Under the pieces are notes generated by a model. That model was not told the origin of the DNA, made no database searches, and worked only from the letters and a program-made list of their open reading frames with translations. This document shows positions 58,201 to 64,000 of a stretch of DNA of 64,000 nucleotides, one piece after another (position 1 is the stretch's first letter; every line of letters begins with the position of its first letter). The translations under genes and the position numbers were made by a program. The stretch covers positions 54,484 through 118,483 of the forward strand of contig NZ_CANMKV010000011.1 of assembly GCF_947498635.1 (NCBI RefSeq), read 5' to 3'. The stretch is from an uncultured Microbulbifer sp. (GTDB lineage Bacteria; Pseudomonadota; Gammaproteobacteria; Pseudomonadales; Cellvibrionaceae).

Positions 58201-58442
58201 ACATATTTTATCTCCCTGCTAGGGATATAGATTAGATTATCTCCCCAGCTTGGATGGCGCACATTATCCACCGCCTTAAAGTCATCCCGAGATGGCAATT
58301 TTTGTTCGGTCACATATAAATCCACATTGCCCTTATCATCAGTTTCATAGAGTGAAACCGAAGCATCATCAAAATCCTGCACAGAATCACAACATAGTTT
58401 TGTCCCATCATTTAGGGTAACTACAACCTGAGTAGGAAACAT
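58201..58442 (-). pseudogene. small protein gene cut at its 3' end by the IS3 remnant
   Basis: A minus-strand reading frame starting at ATG 58442 (AGGA 7 bases upstream), MFPTQVVVTLNDGTKLCCDS, with LPSRDDFKAVDNVRHPSWGDNLIYIPSREIKYVE (as WGDNLIYIPSREIKYVE). The frame stays open to 58125, but the last 25 or so codons are antisense IS3 sequence, so the native C-terminus is lost. It is also open upstream of the ATG into the preceding gene (ITGRKWYFKALNTTG), so the true start may be earlier. No family recognised. Confidence 0.55.
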
Positions 58443-58518
58443 ACCGGTATCCTGTTGTAGCCGATTCCATAGCGAACCCGGCCCATTTTCATTGGTAATG
58501 CCTGTGGTATTTAGTGCT

Positions 58519-58794
58519 TTAAAGTACCATTTGCGCCCTGTAATTTTCTAAAACACCAAAGATCCAGCTAGCCGAAATAGCCACTAACGCCGAAACAACC
58601 AGTGAACCACTCCAGAATGACAGCATGCTATAAAAAACCATCAAGCCAACCATGCCGTAAATTAAAATACTGTGTAATAATTCGTCCTTGTGTTCGCCAT
58701 CCCTGAACCCCTGGTTAGCTACCGAATGGCCTATATACCCAGTAGCCAGTAATACCTGGATATACACGGGCAGCTCTAATAGATCATTAATCAT
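58519..58794 (-). CDS. small membrane protein, unknown
   Basis: A 91-residue protein with about three membrane helices. It has the start LPVYIQVLLATGYIGHSVANQGF, then a charged RDGEHKDELLHSI loop, and SGSLVVSALVAISASWIFGVLE. The GYIGHSVANxGFR pattern occurs in short hypothetical proteins linked to phage-like or secretion loci, but I cannot name a family. ATG 58794 is followed by the truncated 58442 gene on the same strand, so they may have been co-transcribed. Confidence 0.6.
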   Translation of the reverse strand: MINDLLELPVYIQVLLATGYIGHSVANQGFRDGEHKDELLHSILIYGMVGLMVFYSMLSFWSGSLVVSALVAISASWIFGVLENYRAQMVL

Positions 58795-58858
58795 AATTTA
58801 ATCCCTATCTATTCCTTTAAATTGTCAAGTTTACCGCCTTATTCCAGCGGTATCAGTA

Positions 58859-59032
58859 CTAAAAATTGGGGCACTCCCTCTCCTCCAATACCCCTCCCCT
58901 CTTAATCGAGTACTCAGTAAATTTCCCTGTCGCCATATCCAGAATTTGCAACCAGGAGTAATGTAGCGCGTTCTTGGATTTATCAATTGTTTCCGCTAGT
59001 TCTTTTGCCGCCTCTTGAGTCGGCCAGAAGCT
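58859..59032 (-). pseudogene. C-terminal fragment of an unknown protein
   Basis: A coding-like minus-strand frame of 57 codons between two stops with no usable start codon at its 5' end: WPTQEAAKELAETIDKSKN, HYSWLQILDMATGKFTEYS and a Cys-containing end (EERECPNF). A stop (TAG at 59033-59035) interrupts it. It looks like the tail of a decayed gene upstream of the 58794 membrane-protein gene. No family recognised. Confidence 0.4.
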
Positions 59033-59230
59033 CTAAAACTCTTTGCACCGCAATCCAATAAATGTACACGCTCGGGGAAAATTGCAAATCTGTGTATCTG
59101 ATTTTTCATAACTTCACTCCTTTTAAGTGTATAACCAGCTTAAGCCCGCACAGCGCTAAGCTGAGATTTCAAACTATCCGCACTGCTCTTGTGCCCATTA
59201 GTTGCCACCTTCTGGTCTGGTTTTTTGCCA

Positions 59231-59812
59231 TTACTGGGGGGGGTGTGCAGCGAGTGTTCCGGCCAGGGCCGATACTATGCCGATTAAATCCTCTAGCACT
59301 TTCAGCACATTTAAAGATTCACTGCCCAACCAAACCTTGCCGCTGTCTTTTACTTTGATAGCTTGTCGGACCTTGGCCACTGATTCAAGAATATTTCCGA
59401 TCTGTTCTTTTAAGTCGCGCCCCACTGAAATATTAATATCAATGCCGCTTGTAATATTTAGATTGTCTAGGGCTGACAAGTTCAGGCCACCAGCAGATAA
59501 GAAACGTAAAGCTCCAAGGGCTTCAATTATTTTTACGCCGGCTACTTCTTCCACAGAATGTTCACGTACTTGGCGGTGTTCACTGTCGCAGCTCGATTGA
59601 ATTTCTGCGGCCTCTGTGATCCTGCGTAATGATTTCTCGCGAATATATCCGTGTGTTTCCCTGCTCCACTCTCCGCTGGCGTCCATCTTTTGTCGTACTG
59701 AGTCACTTTGCTGCCAAAGTAAATTCTCACGGTCGAGTGTCGGAACCCCTACCCCGCGCGATAGTACAGTACGAATAAAAGGCTGATCCGGCTGGCCATA
59801 GAAAAAAGGCAA
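59231..59812 (-). pseudogene. remnant of a phage-baseplate/VgrG-like spike protein
   Basis: About 190 codons on the minus strand. The N-terminal part FFYGQPDQPFIRTVLS recalls the VgrG/gpV phrase before the spike, and the C-terminal part has the baseplate-V pattern SAGGLNLSALDNLNITSG, GKVWLGSESLNVLKVLEDLIG and ends SALAGTLAAHPP, similar to the AAHTH-type ends of Mu- or P2-like baseplate V proteins. The frame continues open to 59983 only because it runs antisense to the GFA fragment. The head of the gene is missing. Whether it came from a phage or a type VI secretion locus is not decidable. Confidence 0.55.
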
Positions 59813-59837
59813 AAGGCAATTCAACCACCGTGCACGG

Positions 59838-60053
59838 TTGTGGAAAGCCAAAGGCCCCGCGCTCATTGCCGGGAAATTTGGCCCAAGCCTCTTCTGGGAG
59901 CCATTTAATCTCGATGCAACTGGTATTATTGCAGGATCACTAGATGGCCCAACCAGGTTGAAAACGATGGGGCATATTTTCACTGGCGAGAAATCTAATT
60001 TTTACGAAATTGATGACGAACACCCTCAAATCAAGGCGTCATCAAATGGGTAG
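59838..60053 (+). pseudogene. fragment of a GFA-family (glutathione-formaldehyde-activating) protein
   Basis: A 71-codon frame matching the C-terminal half of GFA/CENP-V domains: PSLFWEPFNLDATGIIAGSLDGPTRLKTMGHIFTGEKSNFYEI (quoted as PSLFWEPFNLDATGI, AGSLDGPTRLK and GHIFTGEKSNFYEI), ending before a TAG at 60051. The N-terminal zinc-cysteine motifs are missing and the next stop upstream is at 59799, so it is a fragment. It abuts the spike remnant on the opposite strand. Confidence 0.6.
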
Positions 60054-60519
60054 TTAGTCAACGACTACAGGTGAGTTATTATTGAGACAGAGAGGTAGGG
60101 GGTAAGCAATGCCTCTTCCATGAAGTACTCAAGTCTTACTAGAGGCACCCCCCTATTACCATAGCGTCTCCAGCTGTATGCGAAGAACATTTCTGTGTGG
60201 TAAAGAAATAGCGCCAGGTAAAACTATGAGAATCGCCTCAAGTGAGCTAACAAAATTCGAGTGGCAATTATCCCTGGATATCGCTATTTGTACGGTAATA
60301 AGCAGCGATATCATATAGCCACTTGTATCGGTCTAGCTGCCCCCCCAAATGGTTAGCACTGAAGTTCGGGAGGAGCTGCCACAACTCAACTCAATACCAC
60401 ACCACTCACAGGCTCAAACTGTTCGTTCATCTACGAATATGTCGATTGGCCCTTTTTTATAACACCGAGATTGCTGTCGCTATAAGCTAGGTCAAAACTC
60501 AACAGGAAAGGAAGCTTTC
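60054..60519. other. gene-free region before the amidohydrolase
   Basis: About 465 bases with no supportable gene. Probably contains the amidohydrolase promoter (AT-rich CCTTTTTTATAACACC near 60450-60466), not assignable with confidence. Confidence 0.4.
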
Positions 60520-61881
60520 ATGAAAGCTACAGCCATTGCCTCTAGTTTACTATTAGCCTCAAGCATTAGCTTCGCTCTTGAAACAAAAAAGAATGACTAT
60601 GATTTGAGAATCGACAATGTACAAATATTGACCCGCAATGCGGAAGGGTTCAGTGAGAAAAGCCGCATATACATTCAAGGTGACCGTATAGCTAGAATCA
60701 GCCCAATGACCAAAACGGCCCATTCTGCCGAGAATACCCACGATGCACAGGGTGGATATGCGATACCGGGCCTAATCGATTTGCATGTACACCTGAGTGC
60801 ATCAGGGTCAACTTATGAGAATTATCAGCATCTGCCACTCGAAGCCAATTTAAATAATCACCTCTATTATGGCGTTACCACTGTCACAGATCTTCTGATG
60901 TCGAGCGATATGATGCGGTCTGTACTCCAACTGACCAATTCGGCCCCACTAGTATTTGCATCCGGTCCCGCCTTCACCAACCCCAAAGGTCACGGTACTC
61001 AGTTCGGGGTGAAAGTTCATGAGATTGGTAGTGTTGACCAAATCAGTGCGAGCTGGGATGTACATTTAAGTTATCAGCCAAAGTTAACCAAAGCCATCAT
61101 AGAGACATTTGATGGTAGTGCCATCCCGCTCTCAGATGATGTACTAAAAGAGATTGGAAAACGCTCCCAAAGCGCCAACTTGCCGTTTTTTGTTCATGTC
61201 TCCACCCTGGAAGATGGGAAACGAGCAATCAGGGCCGGTGCTACTGCTTTAGCCCACGGTATTAATTTTGAACCGGTGGATAATGAATTTATAAAGCTCA
61301 TGCAACAAAACAAGGTTACCTATATACCCACTCTATCGGTGTATCATAATCAGGGTGATGAACATGAAAATCAATCGATCAGCCAATTAGACCTGGCGCC
61401 CATACACCCAAAAATGAAAGCTTGTTTATTTAGTGAAGTCAAAGCACCAAAGACCATTAGAGAACTAGCCTGGCAGAAAAAATCCATAGCCTATAATAAC
61501 GTGATTAAGCTAGCTAAAGCTGGTATTAGAATTGGCGCAGGCTCTGATTCCGGCAACCCCTATTCACCACACGGACTGGGTTTAATCAGCGAGATATTAG
61601 CCTTGCACAAAGCGGGTCTATCCAATCAACAAGTTTTACTCGCCACGACATATTTTGCAGCTCAAACTCTAAATGCAAGTGAGGATATGGGGTCAATATC
61701 CCAGGGGAAACGTGCAGACTTCATCCTGCTAAATAAAAACCCTATTGAGAACATACAAGCAATTACAAACCCAGAAAAAATCTATCTTGCAGGTTCAGCG
61801 GTAGAGAGAACAAAGCTCATCGAGAAGAGTTACGCCACTACCCCTATCGGTTCTAGTTGTGAATCTTCATCGGAGAACTAA
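60520..61881 (+). CDS. exported amidohydrolase (imidazolonepropionase-like)
   Basis: A 453-residue metal-dependent amidohydrolase with a signal peptide (AIASSLLLASSISFALE), so it acts in the periplasm or outside. Family marks: IPGLIDLHVHL with the metal HxH, FFVHVSTLEDG, TALAHGIN and IRIGAGSDSGNPY for the later His and Asp ligands, and LLATTYFAAQTLN with the closing GSISQGKRADFILL. These are shared by imidazolonepropionases and prolidase-like hydrolases; the substrate is unknown. ATG 60520 has AAAGGAAG upstream. It is intact, unlike its left neighbours. Confidence 0.87.
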   Translation: MKATAIASSLLLASSISFALETKKNDYDLRIDNVQILTRNAEGFSEKSRIYIQGDRIARISPMTKTAHSAENTHDAQGGYAIPGLIDLHVHLSASGSTYENYQHLPLEANLNNHLYYGVTTVTDLLMSSDMMRSVLQLTNSAPLVFASGPAFTNPKGHGTQFGVKVHEIGSVDQISASWDVHLSYQPKLTKAIIETFDGSAIPLSDDVLKEIGKRSQSANLPFFVHVSTLEDGKRAIRAGATALAHGINFEPVDNEFIKLMQQNKVTYIPTLSVYHNQGDEHENQSISQLDLAPIHPKMKACLFSEVKAPKTIRELAWQKKSIAYNNVIKLAKAGIRIGAGSDSGNPYSPHGLGLISEILALHKAGLSNQQVLLATTYFAAQTLNASEDMGSISQGKRADFILLNKNPIENIQAITNPEKIYLAGSAVERTKLIEKSYATTPIGSSCESSSEN

Positions 61882-61911
61882 GGCCACAGAATATAAAAGA
61901 ACCTCATAGCA

Positions 61912-61946
61912 TCAGCACCCATTTAAGTTGTGACTATGGGTGCTGA
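61912..61946 (+). terminator. hairpin after the amidohydrolase gene
   Basis: TCAGCACCCA (61912-61921) and TGGGTGCTGA (61937-61946) form a 10-bp stem with a 15-base loop 30 bases after the stop. The following bases (CACTCACCTTT) lack a proper T-run, so it is only a probable terminator. Confidence 0.45.
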
Positions 61947-62046
61947 CACTCACCTTTAGAAAATAAGAAAACATATTAAGCAGGGCCGAATTAAAACTAT
62001 CTTATCTTATTTATTCGCAATATAATTGGCCATTCTAGAATAAGTT

Positions 62047-63078
62047 ATGATAGCTATTGCTCATCACTATTTTATGTCAATACTAAAAGATCTTAAGCAT
62101 CCTTTCTTTGCGAAATCATTTGTCGTCGTTCTATTACTAGACATAGCTTGCGTATTTGTCTTTTTTGAATCAGGAGATATAAGCTCGATTAGCAGTGCTC
62201 TCACTGGTGCTCCGATATGGTTTGTTTTCTTTTATTGGCTACCCACCTGGTCCACCGCTCTCATTGTATTGCGCCTTAGACGCAGAGGGTATCATTCATT
62301 GTTAATAGAGTGGATGATTCTGGTAGTCCATATGACTATTGGCAATCAATGCGTTAGCTGGTTTATAGAGTACGCCTTTAATGTCGAAGGCGGCTTGAAT
62401 ATGGGACTGGGAATTATCTTTAATGGGCTAATGTGGGCTACCTGTTTATACTGTTCTTACGCCATGCTGGAATACCGCCATAAAGCCTCTGAGCAAAAGC
62501 TCGCCATGCAGAAGGCAAAATTACAAACATTACGCTATCAGCTAAATCCACATTTTATGTTTAACAGTCTTAATACTATCTCCTCCTATATTCATAGCGA
62601 TCCACACCTCGCTGATGAAGTTTTACATAAACTGGCGGATATTTTGAGGTATTCTCTCGACACTGGCGAGCTAGAAGAAACAACAATCAAAGAAGAAATT
62701 GAACTGATTAATAAGTATTTAGAAATAGAAAAAATACGTTTTGGTGATCACTTGAAAGTAGAGATTACGGTAGACCCAAGAGCCAGTGATATCTCTATCC
62801 CTCCCCTATTATTACAGCCAATTTTTGAAAACTGCTTCAAACATTGCCGTACAATAGAAAGCTTGCATATTCAATGTCGTATCTACTTAAAGAATGACAA
62901 GGTAATTATTGAAGTCGTAGATAACGGATATGGATTTCAGGAAAGTGTTCTTAGTTTTATCCACTCACAGGGAACTGGAATCCATAATTTACGCCAGCGC
63001 ATTGAGCTACAACCAAATGGAAAACTAACTCTAAGCAATCAAAGCGGTGCCCACGTTAAAGTTGAGATGTCTGTATGA
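62047..63078 (+). CDS. LytS-type membrane histidine kinase
   Basis: A 343-residue sensor kinase of the LytS/YehU (His_kinase) type. The N-terminal 150 residues have about four membrane helices (FVVVLLLDIACVFVFF, WFVFFYWLPTWSTALIVL and others). The phosphoacceptor motif is QLNPHFMFNSLNTISSYI with the family HFMFN, and the ATPase part has PPLLLQPIFENCFKH and VVDNGYGF then GTGIHNLRQRIE. It shares a 4-base overlap (ATGA, 63075-63078) with the response regulator and forms a complete pair with it. The signal is unknown. Confidence 0.92.
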   Translation: MIAIAHHYFMSILKDLKHPFFAKSFVVVLLLDIACVFVFFESGDISSISSALTGAPIWFVFFYWLPTWSTALIVLRLRRRGYHSLLIEWMILVVHMTIGNQCVSWFIEYAFNVEGGLNMGLGIIFNGLMWATCLYCSYAMLEYRHKASEQKLAMQKAKLQTLRYQLNPHFMFNSLNTISSYIHSDPHLADEVLHKLADILRYSLDTGELEETTIKEEIELINKYLEIEKIRFGDHLKVEITVDPRASDISIPPLLLQPIFENCFKHCRTIESLHIQCRIYLKNDKVIIEVVDNGYGFQESVLSFIHSQGTGIHNLRQRIELQPNGKLTLSNQSGAHVKVEMSV

Positions 63079-63812
63079 ATTTAAGGGTCATTATTGCCGA
63101 AGATGAAGCACCGGCAAGACATAAGTTAAAAGCTCAACTGGCAACTATCAAATCTATTGAATTGGTTGCAGAAGCAAAATCTGGACTGGAAGCATTAACA
63201 TTGATTGAGGAGCATCAACCACAACTACTACTGATGGACATTGAAATGCCTCATCTTAGTGGATTAGATGTACTAGATGCCCTAACTTACCAACCCTATA
63301 TTATTTTCACAACTGCGTATTCTAAATTTGCTATTGATGCTTTTAACCACGATACAATCGATTACTTACTTAAACCCTTCCCATTGCAACGCTTAAAAGC
63401 TGCCATCGAAAAAGCTGAGAAGCGAATCAACCTTATTTATAACAGTACTCAAGTAAGGGGGGATTCGATAGCACTGAAGCGTCTCGTAAGTAAGTGCGAT
63501 GATCGTATGACCTTTATTGATCTGAACGATATTTCTTATATTAAATCTGAACAAGGTTCAATTATTGCTCATACAGAGAAAGGCATCAAACCCTTACAAA
63601 TGGGCTTAGATCAACTGGAGCAAAAGCTTAACCCAGATCAATTCCTGCGCCTACATCGCAGCTACCTGATTAACCTGGACAGAGTCTCGGAAATTCAGCG
63701 TTATTTAAACGGAAAATTGGCGGTGATTCTTGATGATGAGCATAAAACTACTTTAATATCTAGCCGGTCCGGAGCCGACCGATTGAAAATCATATTCGAA
63801 CAGGGAAGCTAG
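63075..63812 (+). CDS. LytTR-family response regulator
   Basis: A 245-residue regulator. The receiver (1-120) has IIAEDEAPARHKL, the phosphoacceptor aspartate in LLLMDIEMPHLSGLD, the Thr switch FTTAYSKF and the lysine in LLKPFPLQRL. The C-terminal LytTR DNA-binding domain (about 145-243) shows ISYIKSEQGSIIAHT, FLRLHRSYLINLDRV and the final GADRLK. LytTR regulators bind short direct repeats upstream of their targets; the amidohydrolase gene just before the pair is one possible target, as a guess. Confidence 0.93.
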   Translation: MNLRVIIAEDEAPARHKLKAQLATIKSIELVAEAKSGLEALTLIEEHQPQLLLMDIEMPHLSGLDVLDALTYQPYIIFTTAYSKFAIDAFNHDTIDYLLKPFPLQRLKAAIEKAEKRINLIYNSTQVRGDSIALKRLVSKCDDRMTFIDLNDISYIKSEQGSIIAHTEKGIKPLQMGLDQLEQKLNPDQFLRLHRSYLINLDRVSEIQRYLNGKLAVILDDEHKTTLISSRSGADRLKIIFEQGS

Positions 63813-63895
63813 GAAAGCAAACTCACTAAACTGCCTGGGCTTGAAATTATTATCAAGGACCCTCCTAAATTTCATCCAAATATATTTATTAAACC

Positions 63896-64000
63896 CTAGA
63901 TTGCCAACATAAGTGACACACGGTTACCCACCAAAAATTCCAGTGGGCTCAAGTAATTTAACACCTTCCTGGGGCGAGTATTGATTCGAAACACTGCATC
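63896..64000 (-). mobile_element. C-terminal end of an IS30-type transposase, cut by the window edge
   Basis: Thirty-four codons on the minus strand ending at TAG 63896-63898: RINTRPRKVLNYLSPLEF then VGNRVSLMLAI. The NxRPRKxLxYxxPxE phrase is the C-terminal signature of IS30-family (DDE, rve-type) transposases. Only the end of the gene lies in the window, so intactness cannot be judged. The IS end should lie between here and the LytTR gene at 63812. Confidence 0.85.

Noticed and set aside
59062..59358. 98-codon plus-strand frame
   Set aside because: It overlaps the better supported spike remnant on the other strand and shows no domain.

Overview
The window looks like chromosome of a free-living, probably marine, respiring gammaproteobacterium close to Microbulbifer and the Cellvibrionales. 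That placement is an inference from gene content, not a computed phylogeny: the nadC/ampD/ampE block, queA-tgt-secDF, ccoNOQP with ccoGHIS, an FbpABC iron importer, coniferyl-aldehyde-type dehydrogenases and a DUF1631 gene. No origin, rRNA or CRISPR array is visible.

Layout. 1-1,750: AT-rich stretch with a DUF6629 membrane protein and a small lipoprotein. 1,751-5,745: ferric iron ABC importer, with fbpC convergent to fbpAB and a Fur box before fbpA. 5,853-8,764: a lipoprotein and an aldehyde dehydrogenase flanked by two PepSY-like paralogues. 8,818-12,876: an 8-bp tandem repeat, a PanE-like dehydrogenase and an OmpR/HisKA two-component pair. 13,014-16,584: a 903-aa LamG lipoprotein with an internally duplicated domain, poly-C tracts and a cold-shock protein. 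17,201-19,331: groESL behind a sigma-32-like promoter. 19,397-24,601: fxsA, cfa, a membrane protein, an SDR reductase, a DUF481 protein and an alkyltransferase-like protein. 24,603-32,438: two AmpG permeases, a PEBP protein, a dehydratase, a second aldehyde dehydrogenase, ampE and ampD. 32,606-36,315: DUF1631 and nadC. 36,370-45,346: the complete cbb3 oxidase structural and assembly set with an ANR/FNR-like box before ccoN; the 59-codon ccoS is included. 45,356-54,515: argG, pyrC, rnt, secDF, tgt, queA. 54,694: tRNA-Leu(CAA).

From the tRNA to the right edge the sequence becomes AT-rich and patchy, as in a genomic island. It holds a compact operon of an HYD1-type ADP-ribosyltransferase toxin, a DUF6881 protein and a macrodomain protein (55,388-56,491). 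Next come a headless HNH toxin tail with a SUKH/SMI1 immunity gene, a truncated IS3 transposase start preceded by six GAAGT units, and decayed spike (VgrG/gpV-like) and GFA fragments. Then an intact amidohydrolase, a LytS/LytTR two-component pair, and the C-terminal end of an IS30-type transposase cut by the window edge.

The strongest candidate for a little-described system is the ART-DUF6881-macrodomain operon. One gene would attach ADP-ribose to a cellular target, one could bind the toxin, and one could remove the modification, by analogy with DarTG. In the core, the cco genes build a high-affinity terminal oxidase with its copper supply, the amp genes recycle peptidoglycan, and secDF/queA/tgt form the usual secretion and queuosine block without yajC.
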